The translations under genes and the position numbers were made by a program. 64,000 nucleotides of DNA from Planctomicrobium piriforme (GTDB lineage: Bacteria; Planctomycetota; Planctomycetia; Planctomycetales; Planctomycetaceae), in contig NZ_FOQD01000004.1 of the NCBI RefSeq assembly GCF_900113665.1, forward strand, positions 1 to 64,000, given 5' to 3'. Below are positions 27,001 through 34,822 of this stretch, in pieces. The notes under the pieces were generated by a model. It was given only the letters and a program-made list of their open reading frames with translations. It was not told where the DNA came from and made no database searches. Each line of letters begins with the position of its first letter. The first letter of the stretch is position 1.

Positions 27001-29876
27001 GCATTCTTTGGGAACGAAGCTATGCTATTCCAGAGCAGTGCATTCCTATTCTGTATGAGATCGTCGCAGGTACTTTGGTTGATTGCTTTCCCAATTACGT
27101 GGAAGGTTTCATCGGAGTTTTGATTGAACGTTTTTCTGGTCAATTTGGTCTCTATTCTGAGGGATTTCATGAATGTCTCTTTCGGGTAATCGCGCGTCTA
27201 AACCACAGTCCTGGCAAGGGACAGCTCCAGCAATCGCTATTGCCGCTCGCAAGAAAATTCCGCGATCATCTGCTCATCCAGGTCGAAAATCGCCACGAGC
27301 TTGTTCCGAAACTGCTGCGTTTGACTCCAATCTTTGCGAGCATCGGGGCACACGAAGAGGCATCGGAATTGGTTCGCGAAGTCCTGCATCATTCCATGGG
27401 ACCCACATGGTACAAAGAGGATCAGTTCTCGTTGTTGACGACGGCCTTGAAGGGTTGCACTTCAGGCTTTTCCGGAAGCGCGGCGACAGTCGCTGGTTAT
27501 TTGGAGAGAGCGTCTGGTGAGATGACGTTCCAGCGATTTATTAGACAGGAGAAATCGGATTTGATCGGAGTGATGGCAAGTCAAAATCATTTTCAAGCCG
27601 CCACCGCTTATTTCGTAGATCAATCCTATGGAGACCTTGAGCACCTATTCGAAGAACTGGGCGGGACAACACCTGATGCCCCTGATTGGACGAACGCCCA
27701 GCGGCATCCGGGGGCTGGGTTATATGAGCAGCAGGCAATGCTGTCGTTTGTTTGTCACGCGACTCAGGCAAATCCACTTTTGCGATGGGGCATTCTCGAG
27801 ATCTTTCTCTCGGGAGATTCAAGGCATTTTGAGGAGTATGCAGAAGCATTCGCGTCGATTGTCAATGAAACTGGAAATGACAATGATTCATTATCACTTT
27901 GGGTGGTCCGCATTGGGGATCTAGTGTCGTCAGGTATTCCGCTTGTGGATCGATACACCTTCGCAGCATCTTTCCTGGAGGCAGTCGAAGACGCGTACGC
28001 TCTAGCATTCTCGGATCTTGTGGAGACGATCTCAAACCTCCAATTGTTTCCACGACCTCTCGGGTCCATTGTGCCCACGCCGATGCCGGCACAGGTGGCC
28101 GCTTCGGAGGCGACAGACGAATTCTATCACCCAGGAGTCTTTGGCAAGCAAAATGTCTTCCCACACGCCGAAAGACTCTATGACGAGGCTATTCAACACC
28201 TCAACCTGGGAAACAAGTCGGCTGCCAAGAGCAGGCTAGTAGAAGTCTTAAAAGTTGTTCAAGAGGGGGAATGGCCTCTCTGGAATGGTCCGCCCCATGA
28301 AGTCGTTCGAAAAGCCGAATTAGCGTTAGCTTCAAATGCATCGAGTGCGTCAGAGATCTCACAATTACTCTGCTCTATCATCAAGACTGAAAGATTTGCT
28401 GATCATTGGCGTATCGCAGAGCAAGCGATTTCCCTGTGCCGGAACCTGATGTCGGATAGTGAGAGGTCAACAGTATTTGAAGCAGTCGCCAATCATTTCC
28501 AAATGATGATTGGCAATATCGACAGGCAGTTCGCGCATTTCACCGGATTGCTCACAGAAGATGAGACACACAACGATGACGTTCTGCGAAAGTTCGTCTT
28601 AAAGATGACGGATCATCCGAGCTGGCCCAGACGCGAAAAGGCCTCAGAAGTTGCCTTGTGGCTATCGAAGAGCGATAAGGGGTTCTTGCGCATCGCAGCC
28701 TCAACAGCCTTGCAGATGTCCGTTGGGTATGAAGCCGATGTTGCATGCGGAATTCTCGAGAACGCGTCGTATCGGAACCCAATGGAAGTCTGGCAAGAAG
28801 TTCAAAAGTCCGGTAATTGCGAAGTAGTAAAGCGGTCGACCGGTCATCTTTCGCGACTTGTCACGTTGATGCGAATTGCTAGACGGGCTGCAAATGGAGG
28901 GCAAGCCGGTGCCGCGACCTCCGCGGAGCTGATTAACAACCTGTTTAGAGTGGGAAATATAGTGATTTCTGCAACCGAAGGGCTTGCACTACCCGATTGG
29001 GCTCGCTGTGTTGAACCACAATGGCGAAGACTTGAAGAACTCAAGTACGCCTCGCAGAGCCTTTTCCAAGAAGTTGAAGAAAAACTGTCGAGCATATGCA
29101 GCCCGTTTGACATCAGTGATGTGTACAAAATGGAGTCGATGCTTCTGACCGCGTTTTCGAATTCCGAACACGCACCGATGAAGAGGTGGAAGTCGAAAGT
29201 TCTCTTTTCGCTGAATTGTGCGCTTTGTTCGTTCGTTTCCCGTGACGACATTGAACTTGTGGAAACAGCGTTGCGAGTCTGGAATCCGTCAGCACCTTGT
29301 GCATCAAGAATGCCCTTTGTCCCTCCTCTTCTTCCCAAGATTAGAGAACTGATCAAAGAAAGTTCCGACTATTCTGCGGCGATTGGTACTTCAGAAGAAG
29401 TGTTTTTGCACTTATTGGAGTACGTGAGGGAAGGCGAACTCGGTCTCACTTCAATTGAAGTCACGGCAGTTGTCGTCTCGGTAAACCGTCGCAAACGAGG
29501 GTTCTTCGTACCTCGGTTAACCGCCAAGTTCCCATCAAGGGTAAGACCTGAAATCACGAATATGGCAGAGTACCACGAAACATGCGTTACCGTTGATCCA
29601 GAGATGATCTTTTGGGGAAGCTTTACGCCAGCGATTCCAACCCAATCGTTCCTTGACAAATTTGGACATTCCGCAGTCGAGTTTAAGAGGGCTAACTGGA
29701 AGTCGGGAAGTAGATACAGTCACTTCGAAGACGAAGCGATGACGTCGGAAGGTTGTTTGTGCTCGCTTCCGAAGAATGTCGTTCATCTCGCAGATGAAGA
29801 GAAAATGGCTTGGATCATTCAAGTCAATGGTGAGATTGTCGCCATGGTCGATGGAGACAATAGAGAACTTTACTAG
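24057..29876 (+). CDS. Trypsin-like protease fused to STAND P-loop ATPase (Avs1-like), 1939 aa
   Basis: Residues 1-180 are a trypsin-like serine protease with His35 in LTVRHCI, Asp74 in DLDLAIL and Ser152 in GLSGSPV. No signal peptide precedes it, so it acts in the cytoplasm. A P-loop ATPase follows: Walker A GAHGIGKT (231-238) and Walker B LGILFIDGIDDI (about 323-334), then NACHT/STAND-like features (GHPLYLQYL, YHESFASFLLE near 530). Residues about 560-1900 are long helical repeats expected to sense a ligand. In known Avs proteins the C-terminal repeats bind a phage protein and the ATPase oligomerises to activate the N-terminal effector (family knowledge). No frameshift was seen despite the length, and codon usage is less GC-rich than in genes to the right. 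Confidence 0.82.
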   Translation: MLESVVRAACCKVTCGSEIGTGFLISPTVILTVRHCILPAIETNSIVDVQLHGSTTALQAGVQAAVVDHEADLDLAILSLSQSCDHLPLHIMPELPREGTGWLGFGFPGGAIQYAHRLAGTISQVLDAPVAKSDIQLAISHDTAIADYSGLSGSPVVIDGECIGILRFKSNQRPWCISIKAAEPFLTRNNISFATLQQVASKHLLASRNQFQSSFEGNILASPGKYFYLQGAHGIGKTTFCKHFKPESERIRHLGTYCVRDPDSPVNAVVRAQADQFFDWLQFTISSQLVGKPERMKAIGYADMAKSTAFLFDIASQHAQQHDYLGILFIDGIDDIHNLGDERLPAMAGLLPSVLPPGIAVVLASPNYLLLVPSLGGLVSESKVFTLPPLGAMASRALCVGQLKDGDNRTASFVDELCSKANGHPLYLQYLIRFANEHPEENSLSDFPVLNQSIEDYYQVIWMRLSSDIHSVSVLSVLARLRGTLSREQVSRLFTSAEAQGFSLTMDRIAHLLTSSEDCRLYHESFASFLLERTNAEDGHIQKRLAAFCDNADVEPYCTLHRVHHHARAVPLGDKTFECCNQGWIDLCADLGAHPDVVLGDIEEILELAMKQGVFSEMIRLLLLRSRAGFRYDTLLADAAAGMAEALCVTGRPDHALKYLMRYGRLIVSPWEALRLAVVLMRYEHTTQCVRLLEVVERNCLDAYSTGRLPSDVFIELSFAHAWTVLLLRESGERNMEYYAHIVHHAAEALKRGATAEDAEWIQDTLERLGCVANTYFFTVKNTYVDNSAMREYHKTLAIKESQLLSMRLQLVRDHCRMADVLAYPVANMNSGGLLADVEELLSFGQEVILDEISDLLDALILLGASGKLVEKVIGPRDLPAPEISGLREQNGVDAAIAKILDSVSAWRVVGFRDENCRLPPIVPITGEEWEAGVQSLFVFLVYFDGAARRAKANHDGPTLDRLSSKLDDLIYSPLEVSLADRILWERSYAIPEQCIPILYEIVAGTLVDCFPNYVEGFIGVLIERFSGQFGLYSEGFHECLFRVIARLNHSPGKGQLQQSLLPLARKFRDHLLIQVENRHELVPKLLRLTPIFASIGAHEEASELVREVLHHSMGPTWYKEDQFSLLTTALKGCTSGFSGSAATVAGYLERASGEMTFQRFIRQEKSDLIGVMASQNHFQAATAYFVDQSYGDLEHLFEELGGTTPDAPDWTNAQRHPGAGLYEQQAMLSFVCHATQANPLLRWGILEIFLSGDSRHFEEYAEAFASIVNETGNDNDSLSLWVVRIGDLVSSGIPLVDRYTFAASFLEAVEDAYALAFSDLVETISNLQLFPRPLGSIVPTPMPAQVAASEATDEFYHPGVFGKQNVFPHAERLYDEAIQHLNLGNKSAAKSRLVEVLKVVQEGEWPLWNGPPHEVVRKAELALASNASSASEISQLLCSIIKTERFADHWRIAEQAISLCRNLMSDSERSTVFEAVANHFQMMIGNIDRQFAHFTGLLTEDETHNDDVLRKFVLKMTDHPSWPRREKASEVALWLSKSDKGFLRIAASTALQMSVGYEADVACGILENASYRNPMEVWQEVQKSGNCEVVKRSTGHLSRLVTLMRIARRAANGGQAGAATSAELINNLFRVGNIVISATEGLALPDWARCVEPQWRRLEELKYASQSLFQEVEEKLSSICSPFDISDVYKMESMLLTAFSNSEHAPMKRWKSKVLFSLNCALCSFVSRDDIELVETALRVWNPSAPCASRMPFVPPLLPKIRELIKESSDYSAAIGTSEEVFLHLLEYVREGELGLTSIEVTAVVVSVNRRKRGFFVPRLTAKFPSRVRPEITNMAEYHETCVTVDPEMIFWGSFTPAIPTQSFLDKFGHSAVEFKRANWKSGSRYSHFEDEAMTSEGCLCSLPKNVVHLADEEKMAWIIQVNGEIVAMVDGDNRELY

Positions 29877-29884
29877 GGTGGCAT

Positions 29885-30400
29885 GTGGCTACTTTTGAGC
29901 AGTTTAATCGTCCGAAAACGCGAGCGGAATTCGAACGATCGTTGTTTATCGTTAGTGAGCAGCTCCGCAACGGAAAGCTACACTTTGCGCCTCATGTGAC
30001 AAGTGTGGTGGATGGTCTCCGAAGAGTTCGAATACTTCCAAACGGAAGAGTCGATTTTGCGAGCGTTGATGAGGCTGCACGTTTGACTGCAAATCAGATG
30101 TCGCACATGGCTGAACGCGTTTCCATGATGCCCCGCCCCTCACTTGATGATCGATCTGGCAACGTCGACGAAACGATCGAAAGTCCAGTCACTGCGGCGA
30201 AGCCCAAGAAGGAGTCTCCCAAGAAGGAGTCTCCCAAGAAGGAGTCTCCCAAGAAGGAGTCTCCCAAGAAGGAGTCTCCCAAGAAGGAGTCTCCCAAGAA
30301 GAAGTCTCCCAAGAAGAAGTCTCCCAAGAAGAAGTCTCCCAAGAAGAAGTCTCCCAAGAAGAAGTCTCCCAAGAAGAAGTCTCCCAAGAAGAAGCTTTGA
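29885..30400 (+). CDS. Small third protein of the AVAST-like operon with 13 PKK(E/K)S repeats
   Basis: A GTG start 8 bp after the protease-STAND stop gives 171 residues. Residues 1-85 are an ordinary-looking globular part (FEQFNRPKTRAEFERSLFIV, HVTSVVDGLRRVRILPNGRV). From about residue 107 to the end the protein consists of 13 copies of a five-residue unit, PKKES six times and PKKKS seven times. SPKK-type motifs bind the minor groove of AT-rich DNA in histone H1 and related proteins, so the tail probably binds nucleic acid or is otherwise strongly basic. Type I AVAST is described with a small third gene; homology to it could not be tested. Confidence 0.72.
   Translation: MATFEQFNRPKTRAEFERSLFIVSEQLRNGKLHFAPHVTSVVDGLRRVRILPNGRVDFASVDEAARLTANQMSHMAERVSMMPRPSLDDRSGNVDETIESPVTAAKPKKESPKKESPKKESPKKESPKKESPKKESPKKKSPKKKSPKKKSPKKKSPKKKSPKKKSPKKKL
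30203..30397 (+). repeat. 13 tandem copies of a 15-bp unit (CCCAAGAAGGAGTCT-type)
   Basis: The unit CCC-AAG-AAG-GAG-TCT is repeated without gaps. Units 1-6 carry GAG and units 7-13 carry AAG at the fourth codon; the last unit ends CTT instead of TCT. Apart from that single switch the copies are identical at base level, which points to recent expansion by slippage and likely variation in copy number between strains. Confidence 0.95.
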
Positions 30401-30576
30401 TAGCGAGTCATATTTTCATTATCTTGCAGAAGGTGTGATTGCCTCGGTATTCACGACCGAACGCAACTGCTGCAGATTTGCTCGAAAGCGGTCTACATTG
30501 CGAAACATTCGACGGTGCTCGTCGCGTGTGGTGAGACCTCGCCCTAATTGCCAAGGACGATTGCACCTATTGTGTT

Positions 30577-31330
30577 TCACCCAAGTTGCAACGGACTATA
30601 CAAGGCGTCCAATGTGGGCTCGTTGCGACAAATGTCAATCTTGACCTTTGTCCGAATGCGAATCGTCACAGGGATTTCAGCGACGAATATGCCTTGGCGG
30701 CGGCCCTCTGTAGGAGATAAGGCTGCGGTCTGCTGTGATGCTCTGAGCATCCTGATCTGTTCTGACAAATCAAAAGTAGTAGAACCTGTGCCATCTTCAG
30801 TCTGCTGACTGGCGGCCGAGAGCTTCGCTTTGAGCTGGTCGCGGTGTATCGTCCGTTCTGCGAGATAAGCGCTGCTGGAACGGTTTGCCGAGTCGGGATT
30901 GGTAGTCGCGGAGTTGGGATTGGGCGATGTTCAGATCCTAGCGGAGTTGTTGGTATTCCTGCTGGTAGCCCCCGGCCAGTCGTTCGAGGGCGATGAGCAT
31001 GGCCCGTGGTCCCGGGTGGTCACGCGACAGGCGGGCCTTTCGGATGATCCACCCCTCAACGTACACATCTGGCGAAAACTCTGGGTCGACGATCAGGCCG
31101 AACTCCAAGCTGTGTTTTTTGCCGAACGCGACTTTCAGTAGCTGGCGAAGCAGTGCTGGCAGCGATTCCAGTTTCTCGCCTAGGGCCACCATCAGATCTC
31201 CACTCGAAACGGATATCCGCATGATCGTGACTCGTGCGCCATCGTAGTAACGTTCGCCGACAGGAGTGTCGATTTCGGGATGGAATCGCCAGGGAATGTC
31301 TTTGCAGCAAAAACACCGTCAATTTTACCA
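30577..31330 (-). pseudogene. C-terminal remnant of a large helicase/DNA methylase-type protein
   Basis: The minus-strand frame contains DLMVALGEKLESLPALLRQL, then ERLAGGYQQEYQQLR, a TAG at 30938-30940, and DLNIAQSQLRDYQSRLGKPF. After a 1-base shift it continues AYLAERTIHRDQLKAKLSAA. The pattern of a YYGARV-like strand, a heptad-rich linker and RLGKPF...ERxxxRDQLKxxL is what I know from the extreme C-terminus of very large plasmid- and island-borne helicase/methylase proteins. One nonsense codon and one frameshift show decay. The N-terminal bulk is missing. Confidence 0.5.
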
Positions 31331-31667
31331 ACTCATTTGTTGATTTGTCCTCCCGTCTGTAGAGCGCCGATCTGCAGTGAGGCCAGATTTCAAGTAACGG
31401 CGTAGAGTCCTAAATTATGCTGCGATTCGTGTCATAATCCGTAGGAAGAGCACTTAGATATCACGACTGACGTCCTCAAGAACGATATCGTTTCAGCACT
31501 ACGAGTGCCTTCTGGGATAAGCATCTCGTCGCAATTGAGAACACATGCCATTTTCTGCCTCGGCACACTCCGAGCATCGAATCGTTCTTCCACAGCGTTG
31601 CTCCAACGCCACAGGCTTTCACGCCTCATGGTTACCACGATCCTGATCCTCACTCGAAAGGAAAGTC
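31331..31667. other. Intergenic region
   Basis: No supported gene. AAAGGAAAG just before 31668 serves as ribosome binding site for the small gene that follows. Confidence 0.4.
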
Positions 31668-31868
31668 ATGTCCAGCAGGAAAAAACTCCGTCTAGTGAAA
31701 CCAAAAAATCAGAAGTCGGCCATAGGCCAACCGGATACCCCAGAGATTCATTTCGCGGCCAAGCTTGGCGAATTGGTCGGCCGGCATTTGGGAAAATTGT
31801 TGCGTGATTCAGGTCAGCGTTTTTCGGCTGACCTGCCGAAAAGAAGTTCCAATTCTCACTTCACTTAA
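31668..31868 (+). CDS. Small basic protein of unknown function
   Basis: ATG 31668 is preceded by AAAGGAAAG. The 66-residue product is strongly basic at the start (SSRKKLRLVKPKNQKS), has a central amphipathic helix (FAAKLGELVGRHLGKLL) and no recognisable family. It converges with the next gene, overlapping it by 4 bp at the stop codons. The ribosome binding site and amphipathic pattern favour a real gene, but the evidence is thin. Confidence 0.4.
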   Translation: MSSRKKLRLVKPKNQKSAIGQPDTPEIHFAAKLGELVGRHLGKLLRDSGQRFSADLPKRSSNSHFT

Positions 31869-32983
31869 GTTTCCTCATCGAGTAGCCCGAGCTCAGCCCG
31901 ACAAGACCGCAGGTCGCGATCCATTTTCTCTCGAAGCTTACGTTGTGGCTCAGGATCGACCGTGAGCCCTCGCTCGCCACTGGTTTCGGTGGCATTCCAA
32001 AATCTCGCGAAGGCCAGATCGACGTTTCCGGCGTTCCCCCTTAGCTCCGCCCCATAACGAGCTCTCAACGCCAATTCAACATATACGTAGATCTCAAGGA
32101 TTCTGGCATAACGATCGACTCCAAATTTCCTCCTGGCACTTTGGTCAAGCCATTTCTTGGCAGGTGAATTCCACAGCGACGCCTGACGACGGGTAAGGTC
32201 ATTGACCTTCAGGTCTTTATCAATCAGAAGGTACCAGGGAATGAACATCCAGATGCCGGTGTCGCTGCCATATGGCGATGGCTGATCGAGTGTTGGACGT
32301 CCCAGCCCGGGATCGAGCGGCAAAGGGAGATCCCAAGTTTCCATCCGTTGCAGGATCCAGCTCCCGTAGAACTTCATGAAGTCTGCATATCGTTCCTTGT
32401 TCGAATCGTCGTCGAGTTTCAAACGGACGCCGAATGCGGATCGGGGAATCTCTGGGAAATGAGAAGATGAATTCTCCTTCGGTGGCCAGGTTCGCCGTAA
32501 AACCTCGCAACCGATTCGAAAATCGGGATTAGTCACGAGCCATCCAACATAGCCTCGAGCCCGCCGTGAAAGTTTCATTTGCAGCTCTTTCTCCTGCTTG
32601 GAGAACTGCTCCAATCGTCCTTCGGAAATCCCATCGTCTCGTCGGATGTCATCGATTAAAGCATTGAGCTCGGCACCGACTTTTTGGTTCCTGGCTGTAA
32701 GTTCAGTGACAATTGCTGGATGTCGATGTCGCAAAAGCGAATATGAGAAGGGTTGCCCGTGGAAAATTCCGGTTGCCGACAACTGCGAGAGTGAGGATTC
32801 GAAATTGAGCTCGGCTTTGCTGAAGAAATTGGGAGCGGCCGCTTTCAATTCTTTCAGGAACGCAGATGGCAAGGAGTAGACGGCTTCGGACTGCAATGAT
32901 TGATGTCCGTCAAACCGCTGACGAAACCTTTCAAATCGAACATCGCTGTCATTCGATTGCTTTTCAGATGAACGTCGTGGCAT
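31865..32983 (-). CDS. Protein of unknown function, 372 aa
   Basis: I use ATG 32983 (MPRRSSEKQSNDSDVRFERF); a TTG at 33037 would add 18 residues, and neither has a good ribosome binding site. The sequence is intact and protein-like: an N-terminal helical part (SAFLKELKAAAPNFFSKAEL, LSRRARGYVGWLVTNPDF), a central part with TWDLPLPLDPGL and IWMFIPWYLLIDKDL, and a C-terminal helix (RYARILEIYVYVELALRARY). I do not recognise the family. It is divergent from the tyrosine recombinase with a gap of about 100 bp, a place where mobile elements often carry a regulator or accessory gene. Confidence 0.65.
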   Translation of the reverse strand: MPRRSSEKQSNDSDVRFERFRQRFDGHQSLQSEAVYSLPSAFLKELKAAAPNFFSKAELNFESSLSQLSATGIFHGQPFSYSLLRHRHPAIVTELTARNQKVGAELNALIDDIRRDDGISEGRLEQFSKQEKELQMKLSRRARGYVGWLVTNPDFRIGCEVLRRTWPPKENSSSHFPEIPRSAFGVRLKLDDDSNKERYADFMKFYGSWILQRMETWDLPLPLDPGLGRPTLDQPSPYGSDTGIWMFIPWYLLIDKDLKVNDLTRRQASLWNSPAKKWLDQSARRKFGVDRYARILEIYVYVELALRARYGAELRGNAGNVDLAFARFWNATETSGERGLTVDPEPQRKLREKMDRDLRSCRAELGLLDEET

Positions 32984-33083
32984 GTGATTGTCAGCGCGAG
33001 AGGACAACAAATTCTGAAATGTTTCCCTGCTCGCCAAACCGGAGCCTTGTCAACTTTCCGTTGAAGTCTCAGCGGAAGCAGAC

Positions 33084-34586
33084 ATGGACGAGCAGGAACC
33101 AAAAAACAATACAAAAAGCCGTCGAATGATGGCAGGCGAACTGCTCGGTTCGCACCTGCATCAAACGACGAATGGCATCACCGTCAGCGTTGCAGTTCGA
33201 GATGGCAAATATCTGGCTCGAGGACGGTGGGAACGACGACAGTTCGGCGAAACGCTCGGCAACGATCGAAGGCATGCCGAATCAGCTTTGCGGAAGATGC
33301 TGGTGCAGATTGAAGATGGCTCTTACGTCCGCCCTTCGGGCAAACGCGATCGATTCTTGCCTTCGAATGCGATCCCACAACTGTCATTGCGGGAGTTGTG
33401 TGATGCATTCCTCGTGGAAAAGCGACGTGTCCGCGGGGAAAAGACGGCGCGAACGTACTGTAGTCGCCTTACCCCGGTACTCGACTTCGCAGAACAGGCG
33501 TGCAATTTCAAAAAATGGCGACTCGCGCGGGAGATCAATAGAGACTTTGCTGTCAGCCTCCGCATATGGCTGACGCAGCGGACGACAACACGGAACGGCC
33601 ATCCTGGTGGACTGCCACGTCCAATGCCTTCACGCCAAATTCAGCACTGTCTTGAAACATTCCGCATGGTCCTGGCGTGGGGAATGCGAGCCGATGTTCG
33701 CAAGCTTCCGCCAGATTATGTGCTCCCGATCGATAACGAGTTGATCGGGTATGCGAAATCGAAAGATCCCCTGCGGCAGGTGCCGGTATCGTTGGAGAAA
33801 CGCATCGAGCTCATTGGCCTGATGGACCGCTGGCAGCTATTGACGCTCGGTCCGCTGATGGTTCTACCGCTACGGTTCGAGGATCCGGCCGGAATGTTGA
33901 TCTCGGACCTCGATCTCGCGGCCAAGACGCTGAAACTTGGCACGAGGCTGGGAGGTGCGGATTTCAATAAAGGCCAGGTCGAAGTCACGATGCCGCTACC
34001 GGACGAACTGATACCACTCTTTTCATTCTCCGTTGCCGGCCGAGCAGAAGGACCATTGTTCTTGTCGCGGATGGCAATTCGAGATCCACAACGCTTTCAG
34101 ATCGAATGCGAAGACACATACGCACTCGAAGCGGAACTTCAGCAACATTTCACTGCAAAGTCCGCCAGCATTTGCTGCGACCAGGACCGCAAGCGGGTCT
34201 ATCGGGAAATGCTGCATCAACAGATGGGAGCTGTCTCTGCCAGTCGAGTCGGCAAAGAATTGAAAAGCCTCTTCAACCGCACCGGGCTCGACAAGTGCCC
34301 GCCATACGGCATTCGGGGCTCGGTCACGACAGAGATGAAGGCGTCAGGGATGCAGCTGCTGGAGCTGAGATATCTGACAGAGCACACCGTCAATGACATT
34401 CTGAATGAGTATGCCACGCTTGATCCATTCACGGCGATGGCCAGCTACTTCGCGAGGATTAAGCCGTTACTTTCCGCGATCACGAACCGAGCCCAGGAAC
34501 TCAAAATTACCGATCCAGCGTTGGCGTCAAAATCGACAACCAATAAGATCGTGAAACCACGGGCATCAATGGTTCGAAAAGCATGA
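33084..34586 (+). CDS. Tyrosine recombinase (integrase), divergent
   Basis: The protein has 500 residues. The core-binding region covers about residues 100-210 (LSLRELCDAFLVEKRRVRGE). The catalytic residues can be placed as Arg264 in LPLRFEDPAG, Tyr408-x2-Arg411 in PYGIRGSVTTEM (the usual first His is Tyr), His434 in LTEHTVND and the nucleophile Tyr443 in NEYATLD, nine residues after His434 as in the family. The N-terminal 90 residues look like an arm-binding domain. Three TGGTGCAC repeats and a tRNA-like segment follow within 200 bp, fitting an attachment region. It probably mobilises the defence island to its left. Confidence 0.8.
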   Translation: MDEQEPKNNTKSRRMMAGELLGSHLHQTTNGITVSVAVRDGKYLARGRWERRQFGETLGNDRRHAESALRKMLVQIEDGSYVRPSGKRDRFLPSNAIPQLSLRELCDAFLVEKRRVRGEKTARTYCSRLTPVLDFAEQACNFKKWRLAREINRDFAVSLRIWLTQRTTTRNGHPGGLPRPMPSRQIQHCLETFRMVLAWGMRADVRKLPPDYVLPIDNELIGYAKSKDPLRQVPVSLEKRIELIGLMDRWQLLTLGPLMVLPLRFEDPAGMLISDLDLAAKTLKLGTRLGGADFNKGQVEVTMPLPDELIPLFSFSVAGRAEGPLFLSRMAIRDPQRFQIECEDTYALEAELQQHFTAKSASICCDQDRKRVYREMLHQQMGAVSASRVGKELKSLFNRTGLDKCPPYGIRGSVTTEMKASGMQLLELRYLTEHTVNDILNEYATLDPFTAMASYFARIKPLLSAITNRAQELKITDPALASKSTTNKIVKPRASMVRKA

Positions 34587-34593
34587 GATCTCG

Positions 34594-34623
34594 TGGTGCA
34601 CAGGTGGTGCACATTTGGTGCAC
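34594..34623 (+). repeat. Three TGGTGCAC repeats at 11-bp spacing
   Basis: TGGTGCAC occurs at 34594-34601, 34605-34612 and 34616-34623, so each copy is exactly one helical turn from the next. The array starts 8 bp after the integrase stop codon. Such phased repeats would let several copies of one DNA-binding protein sit on the same face of the helix. Arm-type integrase or excisionase sites are the likeliest reading. Confidence 0.7.
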
Positions 34624-34757
34624 AAGACCCAGAAGTCGGTCGGTTTTGAGCCAGAAGCCCTGCGGGCACAAAAATGACGTAAGTCCTGACAAAACAAACA
34701 CAATCGCACTCAGAGACGTCGATTTAGAGACCTTGGACAGAAGCCAAGCGGGGGAGG

Positions 34758-34780
34758 GCGGAGAGTCCCTCCCTCTCCGC
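34758..34780 (+). other. tRNA-Ser 3'-end-like segment, candidate att site
   Basis: GCGGAGAG (34758-34765) and CTCTCCGC (34773-34780) form an 8-bp hairpin with a TCCCTCC loop. The stretch TCCCTCCCTCTCCGC equals the T-arm and acceptor 3' part common in bacterial tRNA-Ser genes. No complete tRNA could be folded around it. As it lies 171 bp after the integrase gene, an attachment site copied from tRNA-Ser is plausible. No second copy was found in the window. Confidence 0.35.
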
Positions 34781-34784
34781 TTCC

Positions 34785-34822
34785 AGCCCTGTCCGCCAAC
34801 ACAAGTGTTGGCGGACAGGGCT
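34785..34822. terminator. Perfect 18-bp hairpin, possible terminator
   Basis: AGCCCTGTCCGCCAACAC pairs perfectly with GTGTTGGCGGACAGGGCT across AA (34803-34804). Only a weak T-rich stretch (TTGTGCTTT) follows, so it may be a terminator, a cruciform or a protein-binding palindrome. Confidence 0.5.

Noticed and set aside
30203..30397. Possible CRISPR array
   Set aside because: The repeats are contiguous 15-bp units without spacers and encode an in-frame protein tail.
30094..30411. Antisense frame with repeated GDFFL residues
   Set aside because: It is only the mirror image of the 15-bp repeat in the third AVAST-like gene, which has the start, spacing and operon context.
30144..30644. Plus-strand frame with repeated RRSLP residues
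   Set aside because: It is another frame through the same tandem repeat, without start signal or non-repeat protein character.
34740..34785. Complete tRNA-Ser gene
   Set aside because: Only the T-arm and acceptor 3' part resemble tRNA-Ser; no D-arm, anticodon arm or variable arm can be folded upstream.
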